DNA of 64,000 nt from Pseudeuparius sepicola (GCA_963920635.1 OY987299.1:120405373-120469372); one strand, 5' to 3'; positions 46,971 to 58,317 are shown, numbered from the stretch's first letter. Numbers and translations: made by a program. Notes: generated by a model from the sequence alone, not told the origin.

Positions 46971-47297
46971 TGACCACGTTTATCTCGACGCATTCGATCC
47001 GATTGAGAGAGGTTTGAATTCACTGGAGCGGACTCAAATAGACGGCGTAAACCCTACAGATTGAAATTCAATCATACTTAAAATTTGAAGTCAAGCCGCT
47101 ATTTTTAAACAGAAGTTGGCCAGCATGTGCACTAACCTACTGTGGAATAAGTATAATAAGTTAATGACCCTAGAGAGGATTGAAAACCGTAGGATTCAAT
47201 ACTGATGGTGTAAAAGTAGAATTATAAAAGATTTGACATAACTCAATCGGATCCATTTCAATCCGATCGAGTTGTCAAGAGATAAACGTAGTCTAAC
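46971..47297. repeat. Inverted repeat of about 325 bp
   Basis: ACCACGTTTATCTCGAC followed by ATTCGATCCGATTGAG at 46975-47007 is inverted at 47255-47292 (GATCGAGTTGTC...GAGATAAACGTAGT). Probably a decayed foldback; ends are uncertain. Confidence 0.55.
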
Positions 47298-48028
47298 TTT
47301 AAAAAATCCATTTCTAGCGACTGTATAAAAAGATACTCGTAATAGCTTTAGATATATGTTAGATTATTGGCTGTCTACCTTCCCCCTCACACTTTTGCTA
47401 TTACACCGCTGACTACCACAATACATTTGATCTGATTCACGGTAAATGAATCTCATGTAATAAACGTTTCACTCTACGAATGGAGGCAGACTAGTAGAAT
47501 CCAACTCCTGGAAATATTATGAATTCTACGTTATTTTTATTACCTTCCTATCATCCGCAGCATGGGTCTTCTGTTCGTTGGTGTGAAAGTACGTGGTCGT
47601 GTAATTCATACAGCGCCATGCATTATATTATTGCCCGGGCAACAAATTGTGAGCCATGAGCTCACTGGAGGCAATAAACGCGTACGAAACGGGAAGTGTA
47701 AATTGCATGTAAAATTATTCAGTGTGAAAAGCGTCGGACACGGCTTTTAGTGCACTTATTAACTCGCTTAATTAGCTATGGAAACTAATGATCTGCCCAC
47801 GTCGTCCCATTGATACGGAGTAAGTAGTAGTACATTGGAGGAAACGATTTATTTGCTTAAATAACAGTTGTCTGCTGCCTGCATGCTGGCTCTTAAGACT
47901 CTTACACCTTAGATACATTCTATCCTTAATAATTACTGGCACTTATCCTTCTTGGTTAACAGGAAATATTAAGCTTAGGTTATGTACAGAACCTGGAAAG
48001 CATATAAAACGTCCAATGACTCTAGATA
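47298..48028. other. Intronic, no gene seen
   Basis: The open frame 47562-47750 is unrecognised. No bounded repeat. Confidence 0.45.
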
Positions 48029-48332
48029 CCTTCAGCCACGGGCGTAGCCAAGGGGGGGGTTTCAGGGGTTCAAACCCCCCCCCCTCCCCGAAATAAGCAA
48101 AATATTACCTAATATTATACCGAAAATATACGAGGAGTGAAGAGTTAAATTATTACGTTTGAATATATGTAGTAATAGTAGTGCCTAGCGCCATCTTTTG
48201 ACGAGAGGCAGACGCAGTTGCAGCCGAACTATTTTGTATTGTAGGGACACTTTGCGTTGTTTCTCGATTATTCGCCACGCCCCTCGGTCGAAATGAGCGG
48301 AACTTTGTGGAAGTTCGTAGAAGTTTCTGGAT

Positions 48333-48364
48333 CACAGAAAATATACGCTCGTATATTTTCTGTG
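48333..48364. repeat. Perfect hairpin upstream of hAT TATA box
   Basis: CACAGAAAATATACG and CGTATATTTTCTGTG are separated by CT. A third partial copy, TTTTCTGTG, follows at 48374-48382. It lies about 45 bp upstream of the TATA box of the hAT element and could be a transposase or regulator binding site. The word also occurs at 42190-42220. Confidence 0.75.
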
Positions 48365-48524
48365 TTCTGGACCATTTTCTGTGTTCTGGATGGCTACTGG
48401 GCTGCTATATAAGCGGCGCGTGACCGCGCTCGCGCTTACGGCAGTATTGTTTCATGCGAACTCGAAGCGAATAAAAGTGAAAAGTGGTGAACGAATAGTG
48501 AAGAGAATTAAGTGTACCGTGTAA

Positions 48525-49032
48525 GTGAGTAATTTTAGTGCACTGTTATTCGATGACCTTGTTAAGGATAGATACGTGAATCATTATTACTGTCGAAAAA
48601 TGGAGGGGAAAAAAAGGAAGGGTGATAAACCTAAAGGTATGGATTACTGGAAAAAGTGGTGTAGTCAAGGTCAAGGGGTTTCTAATAAAGAAACAAATTT
48701 GGATTTAGCTATCAAATCTTCAGCTACCTTGCATGCTGATAAGAAGACTGCCTACCCCTAAATCTAGTTTGGAATGCCTAGATATGTGCGATAAAAACCT
48801 TTATCCTAATATTTACACATTACTACAAATCTTGGCTACCATTCCTGTATCCACTGCTACCCCAGAAAGGTCTTTCTAGAGCCTAAGGAGACTGAAAAAC
48901 TATTTACGAAACACTACAAGTGAAAACAGACTTAATGGTTTGGCTATAATGAACATTCACTATGGAACAGAAATTCATGCAGATGAAGTAGTGGATATAT
49001 TTAAAAGAAAAAGCCGAAGATTTCTTCTTTAA
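48525..49032 (+). pseudogene. hAT transposase, internally deleted and broken
   Basis: The N-terminal part, 48525-48761, includes MEGKKRKGDKPKGMDYWKKW. After a frame change, 48772-49032 encodes NLYPNIYTLLQILATIPVS and TATPERSF, then LRRLKNYLRNT and ENRLNGLAIMNIHY, the C-terminal dimerisation domain of hAT transposases of the ZMYM1/TTF-like group. It carries an in-frame TAG at 48877-48879 and ends at TAA 49030-49032. The zinc finger and most of the RNase H-like catalytic core are missing. It cannot make active transposase. Confidence 0.85.
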
Positions 49033-49239
49033 TGGTTTTAGATTTAGCGCAGAGGAACGAAATTAATTTATTCATTTCATTTAAAGTTAAGAACTTTATA
49101 AATATGTCGTAGTTTTTCGGATGAATATATAGATATTAAATTTCATGTAAGTATATTTTTCTTGTTTTATTTACTTCTCAAACTAAACCCCCCCAAAACT
49201 AAATCCTGGCTACGCCCGTGCCTTCAGCAATTCAGATAG

Positions 49240-50969
49240 TTGAGAAACAGTCTACAACAAGATGTTAGGTAATCTCAAGATCAAAAATAACCCCAAATCT
49301 AACTCAACGATTATTTTTTGGCGCTTTGTTAATGATATAGTAGGAATAGGTCTCAAATCGCTGAATCCGATGCACTTGCTATAGGTACTTTCTTTCAGGA
49401 ATACTTTGTTGCATCGTCCGAGGCAAAAATAGAGGAGCTTTCCGCTCCAGATCATTCTGAAGGTTTACATATAAATACAGTGAATAAGGCAGATGTACCT
49501 GACTCGAATATATAACTAAAACCCAAAGCAGCTCTAGGGCCGGATAAGATACCAGTATTTCTAGTCAGAGACTGCGCTCCAATTCTTGCATTTCCACTAA
49601 AGCTGGAAAGCAACTAGAGTAATGCCGGTATTCAAGAACGGGGATAACTGAAACGTTCAAAACTACAGACCTTGAAGTGTAACTTCTCTTCTCTAGTTTT
49701 GGAAATATTTTTACATCAATTTCTTTATGGCTTTGGTAGAACTCGCTTGTCCCCTCTGCAGCATATGGCTTTATGGCAGGTTAAATGCATTAGGGATATC
49801 TGGGAATCTGGTATGTCTTTTCAAATCATATTTGTGTGATAGTGCAATGCGCGGAGTAGATTCGTAAAATAATTAATAGTTAGCGACAATACCTAAAACC
49901 AAACTTATAGCTAACTCGGCGATTTGGTAATTAGCTGACGAACGCCAGGAAGAAGTTCAATGCTCGGTGGCAAAGACCCGAGTTTTGGAAGTGTTGCAGT
50001 TTTATGCAAGTTGGCTTACTTCCTGCCTTTCGTAAAATGCTACCTATAAATATATTCAAACTTAAATCTAAAATATTATTATAAAACATATATAATAGAA
50101 AACAGTATGTTGTATGATATGGCAAAGAGAATAATATTACGCATTATACATAGCATTATTTTCTTTGGTCATGGCTATCGATCAATGCAAATCATTCCCA
50201 CCTCTGGTGTACCGCAAGGTTCGAACCTAGGACCACTATTGTTTAGCATATTTTTCACTTACCTTACCTCACTTGATATATGCTTCTTAAATAGACAACA
50301 TTGATGGCTACAACTAAATCTCAATCTGCTTTCCTCTTGGTGCGCAGCTAATAATTTAGATGTAAATCCGGTAAAATGCAAAGTCATGAGGTTTTCTAAG
50401 AAGATCAACCGCCTTGAAACACCTTACACATGTACAGGGCTGTCTCTCGAAAGATTGTCAAATTATTGTGATCTAGGTATAGTCTATGACACCCAGCTTA
50501 CATTCCAAAAGCACATAAGTGAACTTGTTGTCAAATGGCTTTATTCATTAGTGAGATCAAGGATGAAATACGCGTCAGTGACCTGGTCTCCTTCATACGA
50601 CAACCATATTTCCATTGAAAAGGTACAAAGAAAGTGCTTGAAGTATATCAGTTTCAAGGAAGATAGAGTATCTACCAATAGGCATTCCTCACGACTTGTT
50701 TTCCAGACACTCTGTGGACTAAATCCGAGCTGCTTTTTTTATTCAAGATTCTGAGCAATGACCTTGACAGTCATGATATTGTTGCTCAAATTTCCATCCA
50801 AGTACCTAGACATTTGTTACAGTTAAAAAATCTCGCATTTTACCTGCATATTCCACGAACAAAAAATGCTCTACAATTTTCGACTTTTTACCGCATATTT
50901 TAAAACTACGACAAGAGGCAGGATATTTTTGATATTTCTAATTGTAGCTCATCTTTCATAATGATGAAA

Positions 50970-51000
<31 letters not shown>

Positions 51001-51001
51001 T
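49240..51001 (+). mobile_element. Decayed non-LTR retrotransposon (Jockey/CR1-like ORF2)
   Basis: Broken frames carry ordered pieces of a non-LTR ORF2: LKPKAALGPDKIPVFLVRD (about 49517), VMPVFKNGDN...NYRP (about 49620-49672), the reverse transcriptase block GVPQGSNLGPLLF (50206-50244), KCKVMRFSKK (about 50376-50405) and the thumb region DLGIVYDTQLTFQKHI to YASVTWSP (50386-50754). The catalytic YADD box is not readable. It ends in an AAAT-type tail (about 50965-51001), typical of a 3' end. The hAT element lies immediately 5' of the recognisable part. Confidence 0.85.
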
Positions 51002-51117
51002 GTTAATACTAGACTGACAACTCGAAAAGTGTCATTTGGCGAAAAATGAGTAAGAATATAGCGCCCAAAAAAAATGTGCTTGCTTTCCTGTAGCGGGCCG
51101 TGGCCTCGAATGCTATA

Positions 51118-53345
51118 CAGGGTGGGCCAAATTAGACACTTTTAAAGGGAAGCTCCCTTTTTTTAACGGAGATAAACGAAAACTGATATCCATGTCTGAG
51201 GCTCATTTTTTATGATAAACTTGTTTCTTGTTGTTTCTGCAAAAACGTTTGTAAAGCACTTTTTTACGTAGAATCCAATGGTGCAACTACATTTTTTTTC
51301 AAGTCAATGGTTACTGTTACTGAGTTGCTGATGAAAAAAATTCATAAAAGCTATTAGGAATTGACAACTACAGCATTTGATTTCAAAATAGACGGGTCAC
51401 ACCTCCCATAATATTAAATTAACAAATGTAGCTATTGATTCCTTGTATATGACAATTTTAAACTAAAACTAAATTGCACCGTAATTATAGAATGCTAATT
51501 GTAACTTTAATAAAATCGTCAACAGACACTTCAAATCGCCCAACCTGGCAACGCCGTCATACGCTGCCGCATTCAATCTCTCTGCAGTGCTCGTGTTTAT
51601 AACTATTTATCAGTATTTAGGATATAGTGACTGATTTTTGTATACAATGGGACGCAGAAAATGTGCGGTGTGTGGCCAAATTGATATTTCTCAGGACATA
51701 ACCTATCACAGGTAAACTTTGTATGTACAAGGTGTCCCATTTTGGGTGTTTTTCTCAAAAATCTCGGTTATTATTAAAGCTAGAGGGTTGCGGTTTTCAC
51801 GTCACTGTACTACTTTTTTGAGAGGAATTTGGTGGACCAATCAGATTTTAGATAAGTTTTATAGTTTCCGCGCATTGGCGCAGGACTGAAATTTTCGATT
51901 TTCTCGAAACCTCTCTCCTGGCTACAACTTATATATATCGACAAATTTAATCAACTATTTTTATAGATTTTTTGGCGTAGAATCGAATGGAATAATTAGT
52001 TTTTTGGTAGCGTTAATAGTTTTTGAGATATGAACTATGGTTTCCATTTAAAAAAATATAACTTTGGTTCATAGCCAGGAGAGAAGGTTTCCAAAAAATC
52101 GAAAATTTCAGTCCTGCGCCAACTTTTGTGATTTCATGTATAAAATTGGAAGCGCGCCCTTTCAACAAGTAGGCTTTGGACGGTGAGACAATGAAACAAC
52201 CGTGAAAAAAAGGTTAACTGTTACCTGTCAAATTTTCATTTAAGCTGTTTTGGCAGTATAAAGATTTTTCTATTTTTGTGTAATTTATAAACATTATAAC
52301 ATACCTATATATATGCTCTCTTCGAGTTTCATTTTAAGAACCGTCCCAAAACGGTTCTCGTACTGCCATTGGTCTAAAACAGTCCCGGGGATTTTAATTT
52401 ACTAATGACAGTACAAGAATCGTTTTGGGACAGTTTTTAAAATTGAACGCGAACGGGGCTTTAATGAAATTTGAAAGTTATGAAAAATGGGATAATGATA
52501 GTCTGTTTTGTACAATCCGGGAAAATGCAGATGCAACGAGCAATTTATACTACGAGCGGTATCCAGGGAGAAGACATCCTTTCTAGGACATTTTTGCAAG
52601 ATTGCGACTCAATTTGATTAATAGTGGGCATCTTGAAAAGGATAGGCCGAAAAGGTAGGTACGAGTTAAACAGAGATAGGCATTTTCCCCGGATTGTATA
52701 AAACAGACTATCATATCCCATTTTTTAACTTTCAAATTTCATTGTAGGTATGTTATAAAGTTTATAAATTACACAAGAATAGAAAAATCTTTATACTGCC
52801 TAAACAGCTTAACTGAAAATTTGACAGGTAGCAGTAAACATTTTTCCAAGGTTGTTTCATTGTCTCACCGTCCAAAGCCTACTTGTTGAAAGGGCGCGCT
52901 TCCAATTTTATACTATTTTATTTGATAACTACTTATGTAAACCATTAAGTGTTATATATTTCTGGAATGGTAATTTTTTGCTCTATTAAAAAATGCGAAA
53001 ATGTATAGGGTGATCTATTTAAGAAATAATTTTTTCATCGGTATCTCTTAAACCATTGACTTGAAAAAAATATAGTAGCAGCATTGGATTCTACGTAAAA
53101 AAGTGCTTTAGTAATGTTTTTACAGAAACGCAAAATTTTCAACCCGAAAAAAGTTACGGCCACTTTTCAAAAACGCACATTTTCGAAAAACGCCCTGTAA
53201 CTCAAGAAAGGTGACAGATATCGATTTGCGGTTTTCGCCATTAAGTTTATCATAAAAAATGAGCCTCAGGCACCGATATCAGTTTTCGTCTATCTCCGTC
53301 AAAAATTGGAGTTTCCCTTTAAAGTGTCCAATTTGGCCCACCTTT
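51118..53345. mobile_element. Large nested Tc1/mariner-type foldback
   Basis: Left end TA-CAGGGTGGGCCAAATTAGAC; right end mirrors it as GTCCAATTTGGCCCACC with the last bases mutated. Outer arms of several hundred bp enclose an inverted pair at about 51870-51935 / 52067-52130 and a complete palindrome at 52139-52912, giving at least three nested levels. No transposase is recognised. Confidence 0.82.
52139..52912. mobile_element. Inner palindromic foldback
   Basis: TATAAAATTGGAAGCGCGCC at the left is inverted at the right end. Arms of roughly 190 bp, plus an inner pair around 52338-52440 (CCGTCCCAAAACGGTTCT and its inverse). It sits within the right part of the 51118-53345 element. Confidence 0.82.
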
Positions 53346-53729
53346 CACACACGGGCGTAATATTTGTTTACTTTGGCAAATTTCCGTTAGATCTTGGTTG
53401 ACTACAAACGTGTGCATTTTGATGCTTTTACTCCCTCTATCCTTGAATATTTCTCCGTTGAATGAAGGAATAACACTCAACGATTTCTCTGAGTCGCAAA
53501 CAAATACACGCCGGTCTCGTCGTAATATTCGTACAACGATATCAGTTAGCGCAGGTCAACTGCGCACTTTTCAGATCAACTAACAGTTTTCTCATATAGC
53601 TTTGTAATTTAGGTCGGTTATGATTTTTAATTAGCTTCTACCAATAAGTGATACAGAGGCTAGAATTAGAAAATAACAAACTATCTTTTGTGTAATCATG
53701 TAATTAGCTAGCACGTCGTTCTTTTTTCT

Positions 53730-54060
53730 TCGCTCTTGGAACTAGCAAATAAGTGGAATAGTAGAATGTTAATATTCACGGGAAAAAGCCATCAGGAATG
53801 TTTTAATCTAGTTTACAAACATAGAAACTACTCGACGATATATTGACGGCAATTAAGCACAATCAAGTTGGCTGTGCGGCCAGCTGAACGCACCTCGTAT
53901 CGGGAAATCGTCTCAGTTGAAATCGATCTATCGATGAGAACGCGATTAACTAATTTACCGCCATTACGTCAATAAGTGGCAAAAAATTGAAAATGTCGAT
54001 CGCTCCGAAATGCGGATGATCCGCATTCGAACAGATAACTTAGTAGATTTTTCATATAAA
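53730..54060. promoter_or_regulatory. Duplicated single-copy block, copy A
   Basis: The 330-bp block from CGCTCTTGGAACTAGC to GCATTCGAACAG is present again at 58735-58996 plus 60504-60582. Shared words include AATGTTTTAATCTA, GGCAATTAAGCA, CTCGTATCGGGAAAT and GGATGATCCGCATTCGAAC. It is GC-richer than its surroundings and has no open frame. Conservation between copies suggests a candidate enhancer. Confidence 0.5.
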
Positions 54061-54411
54061 TTGAAATTTTGCACACTTACTCAGTTTTTCATTCTGAACA
54101 ACTTTCGTTAATAACATTTTGTCGTAAAACCTACAAAAACGGTTTCTAGATTCGAAAAATCATGATTCCTGGAAATTTTGAAAAAACTAATTTTCCGCAC
54201 CAGTAAAGTGCCCTTTATGTAGGTTTTACTGCAAGATGTTATTAAGACAAGTTGTCCAGAATCAAAAACTGAGTAGGTATGCAAAATTTCAAAAGCCTAG
54301 ACCTACTTTGATTTTTGTCTGCTAAGAAATTTACAACACGAAAATTAATTTTTCAAAAACGGTACATTTCGAGATCCTTACACTGATCATCAATAAAACT
54401 CACCCTGTAGA
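54061..54411. repeat. Foldback relic of the TAAAGTGCC family with mariner end
   Basis: Contains the TTATTAAGACAAG / TAGGTTTTACTGCAAG words of the TAAAGTGCC family in inverted pairs (about 54075-54145 and 54200-54310), and ends in ACTCACCCTG at 54401-54410, a right terminus of the CAGGGTGAGT family. The left terminus is missing. Confidence 0.6.
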
Positions 54412-55041
54412 TATAGATATGCTGTAATAAATAGTTGCTACTATTATTATATTGTTTTCTTTACGTTAATATATAGAAAACAAGTAAATTAATTTCTTTC
54501 ATTTTCTGTACAATATATTATTGTTGCCTGTAAATTGTAAACGAGAAAATAACGCTTTCCATTTGCTCGCTATTGGTCTGGGACGCCGAGTTTGAATGTC
54601 CCCGTACATATGTTTTTTTAGAAATGGCACATTGAATAAACAAAAATATTTTTTAAATTTCCAAGAGAAATAGAAATGTGGCACAAATTACTTTCTAACA
54701 AATCTCTTGCATTTTTATTGTTTTACTCATATTTATGTACAATGTGTCCACGGCAAAGCGGTATTAAGTATAGGTGTATATAATATTTTTTATTGAATTA
54801 CAAACACAATTTTTTGTATTCTGCTCTTGCTTCGCTCAAAAACTATTTTTAGTAGGACTTTGAAATATTTATAGAGGGCGCTGGTAGCAGCTTAAAAATA
54901 AAAATCGCATCAGGTAAAGTGCCTTTTCTGTGCGAAATATTAAAAAATTTTGTTAGAAAAACTTGCTCAGAATTAAAAAAATATGACGTTGTATCAAATT
55001 ACAGAACTAAATATTTTTTATTTATAATTTTTTTTAAATAT

Positions 55042-57865
55042 TGTCACACCGGGCTGGGAATACCCTGTGTGTGCCGCGAGAGAACCCCGTTGTCCCTCGC
55101 GACTTGCCGGGGATCTTTGAGGGGGACGACTGGCGGTGGATGCTGGACGTAGGTAATCCCAGGAGAACACACCCGTTACTAACGAAACGAGGTAATTATA
55201 AAAACTTGGTTTTATTGAGACGACTCACAGTATGGCTTTTACTAGGACACGCATCCTGGCGATCAGGGCGGCGAATCGGACGGGCGAGGGAGGCAGGCTT
55301 TTCGCGACCGTTCGGACCTACGGCGAGCGGGCCGCGGATCCGGGGAACCGGACCTCCCGGAACACCTTTCGACCCTCAACTACCCCAGCGCTCCAAGGGT
55401 GGCGAACACGCCGATGCCCTTGCAGCTATAACTAGAAGGAACTCCACCTGTTTCGACCCCGGTGGCGAACACGCCGATGCCCTTGCAGCTATAACTAGAA
55501 GGAACTCCACCTGTTTCGACCCCGGTGGCGAACACGCCGATGCCCTTGCAGCTATAACTAGAAGGAACTCCACCTGTTTCGACCCCGGTGGCGAACACGC
55601 CGATGCCCTTGCAGCTATAACTAGAAGGAACTCCACCTGTTTCGACCCCGGTGGCGAACACGCCGATGCCCTTGCAGCTATAACTAGAAGGAACTCCACC
55701 TGTTTCGACCCCGGTGGCGAACACGCCGATGCCCTTGCAGCTATAACTAGAAGGAACTCCACCTGTTTCGACCCCGGTGGCGAACACGCCGATGCCCTTG
55801 CAGCTATAACTAGAAGGAACTCCACCTGTTTCGACCCCGGTGGCGAACACGCCGATGCCCTTGCAGCTATAACTAGAAGGAACTCCACCTGTTTCGACCC
55901 CGGTGGCGAACACGCCGATGCCCTTGCAGCTATAACTAGAAGGAACTCCACCTGTTTCGACCCCGGTGGCGAACACGCCGATGCCCTTGCAGCTATAACT
56001 AGAAGGAACTCCACCTGTTTCGACCCCGGTGGCGAACACGCCGATGCCCTTGCAGCTATAACTAGAAGGAACTCCACCTGTTTCGACCCCGGTGGCGAAC
56101 ACGCCGATGCCCTTGCAGCTATAACTAGAAGGAACTCCACCTGTTTCGACCCCGGTGGCGAACACGCCGATGCCCTTGCAGCTATAACTAGAAGGAACTC
56201 CACCTGTTTCGACCCCGGTGGCGAACACGCCGATGCCCTTGCAGCTATAACTAGAAGGAACTCCACCTGTTTCGACCCCGGTGGCGAACACGCCGATGCC
56301 CTTGCAGCTATAACTAGAAGGAACTCCACCTGTTTCGACCCCGGTGGCGAACACGCCGATGCCCTTGCAGCTATAACTAGAAGGAACTCCACCTGTTTCG
56401 ACCCCGGTGGCGAACACGCCGATGCCCTTGCAGCTATAACTAGAAGGAACTCCACCTGTTTCGACCCCGGTGGCGAACACGCCGATGCCCTTGCAGCTAT
56501 AACTAGAAGGAACTCCACCTGTTTCGACCCCGGTGGCGAACACGCCGATGCCCTTGCAGCTATAACTAGAAGGAACTCCACCTGTTTCGACCCCGGTGGC
56601 GAACACGCCGATGCCCTTGCAGCTATAACTAGAAGGAACTCCACCTGTTTCGACCCCGGTGGCGAACACGCCGATGCCCTTGCAGCTATAACTAGAAGGA
56701 ACTCCACCTGTTTCGACCCCGGTGGCGAACACGCCGATGCCCTTGCAGCTATAACTAGAAGGAACTCCACCTGTTTCGACCCCGGTGGCGAACACGCCGA
56801 TGCCCTTGCAGCTATAACTAGAAGGAACTCCACCTGTTTCGACCCCGGTGGCGAACACGCCGATGCCCTTGCAGCTATAACTAGAAGGAACTCCACCTGT
56901 TTCGACCCCGGTGGCGAACACGCCGATGCCCTTGCAGCTATAACTAGAAGGAACTCCACCTGTTTCGACCCCGGTGGCGAACACGCCGATGCCCTTGCAG
57001 CTATAACTAGAAGGAACTCCACCTGTTTCGACCCCGGTGGCGAACACGCCGATGCCCTTGCAGCTATAACTAGAAGGAACTCCACCTGTTTCGACCCCGG
57101 TGGCGAACACGCCGATGCCCTTGCAGCTATAACTAGAAGGAACTCCACCTGTTTCGACCCCGGTGGCGAACACGCCGATGCCCTTGCAGCTATAACTAGA
57201 AGGAACTCCACCTGTTTCGACCCCGGTGGCGAACACGCCGATGCCCTTGCAGCTATAACTAGAAGGAACTCCACCTGTTTCGACCCCGGTGGCGAACACG
57301 CCGATGCCCTTGCAGCTATAACTAGAAGGAACTCCACCTGTTTCGACCCCGGTGGCGAACACGCCGATGCCCTTGCAGCTATAACTAGAAGGAACTCCAC
57401 CTGTTTCGACCCCGGTGGCGAACACGCCGATGCCCTTGCAGCTATAACTAGAAGGAACTCCACCTGTTTCGACCCCGGTGGCGAACACGCCGATGCCCTT
57501 GCAGCTATAACTAGAAGGAACTCCACCTGTTTCGACCCCGGTGGCGAACACGCCGATGCCTTGGTCTCTTCAGGGGAGTAGTCGAGGATCTAGTGGTGAC
57601 TAAGAAGCCGAAGCCACTGATGTCCAGCTCTTGGCTGGCGCCGAATTTATACCCGCCGATTCTGCTGAATCGGCGGTGAACTTTGATTTGTTATTGTCAC
57701 TACTTATTAATTGTTCCTCGTATTTACATTAACGACTTCCCCTTGTATACATTGATGAGGATGTTTTCTAAACATTTTGGTAATTAGGGTCACCCGCCTC
57801 CAGGTGTAAAAATAATTAGTTTAACTATTAGAACATAGATGGTTCTCAGTGTCACTTTTGTGACA
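55042..57865 (+). mobile_element. Solo LTR carrying a 63-bp satellite
   Basis: The 2824-bp unit begins TGTCACA and ends TGTGACA, the short TG...CA inverted termini of an LTR, and is flanked by a 4-bp duplication ATAT (55038-55041, 57866-57869), as for gypsy-type LTRs. It is GC-rich against an AT-rich surround. An ATTATAAAA box lies near 55195, and a 9-bp-arm hairpin (CCGCCGATT/AATCGGCGG) at 57653-57676. No internal coding region or second LTR is present, so it is read as a solo LTR. An alternative is a TIR element with 11-bp ATATTGTCACA ends. Confidence 0.7.
55401..57560. repeat. 63-bp tandem array, 34 full copies plus 18 bp
   Basis: The unit starts GGCGAACACGCCGATGCCCT and repeats every 63 bp from 55401 to 57543, then an 18-bp partial. 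Copies appear identical in the lines I compared, and the translation is identical through the array. Since 63 is a multiple of 3 and the unit lacks stops, it is open in one plus frame (repeat peptide GGEHADALAAITRRNSTCFDP) and two minus frames; these 846-, 716- and 723-residue frames are not gene evidence. GGCG-AACA-CGCC is a small inverted repeat in each unit. Confidence 0.97.
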
Positions 57866-58317
57866 ATATTATAAATGTAATCATATTTTAAATCTATTTA
57901 TTCTATTCTATTTATTATATTATTATTATTATTATTATTATTAATAAATAAATTTAAATTAATTACATTATTTATAATATTTTTAAAAAATTATAATTAA
58001 AAAAATTTTTAGTTCTGTAATTTGATACAACGTCATATTTTTTAATTCTGAGCAAGTTTTTCTAACGAAATTTTTCAATATTTCGCACAGAAAAGACACT
58101 TTACCTGATGCGATTTTTATTTTTAAGCTGCTACCGATATATGTATATATATAATTTTTTTAAAGTCCAAGATACTAAAAATAGTTTTTGGGTGAATCAA
58201 GAGCAGAATACAAAAAGTTGTGTTTGTAATGCAAAAAAAATTGTCATATGCACCTATAATACCGCTTTGCCATGGACACGTTGTATATTGCAGCCAATCC
58301 AGGGACACAGTGTACAA

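Larger units (their letters stand above)
48037..49220 (+). mobile_element. hAT transposon with internal deletion
   Basis: Terminal inverted repeat CACGGGCGTAGCCA with a perfect 8-bp duplication CCTTCAGC (48029-48036, 49221-49228). Near the left end are a G8 run and a C-run separated by TTCAGGGGTTCAAA. Internally it has a plausible promoter (TATATAAG at 48406-48413, after a 15-bp-arm hairpin at 48333-48364) and the two ends of a transposase gene with the middle missing. It is the best preserved hAT in the window and shows how the shorter ones arose. Confidence 0.93.
54736..58317. mobile_element. Foldback element interrupted by a solo LTR
   Basis: Left arm about 54736-55034 and right arm about 58003-58317 are inverted copies: TGTACAATGTGTCC at the left matches the inverse of GGACACAGTGTACA at the right, and GTAAAGTGCCTTTTCTGTGC and AATATGACGTTGTATC also pair. 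The loop is extremely AT-rich (57880-58000) and received a later LTR insertion. Confidence 0.78.

Noticed and set aside
55041..57581. 846-residue open frame (and 716/723-residue antisense frames) as a repetitive protein gene
   Set aside because: Explained by a 63-bp stop-free unit. Frames are open on both strands and the sequence lies within an LTR.
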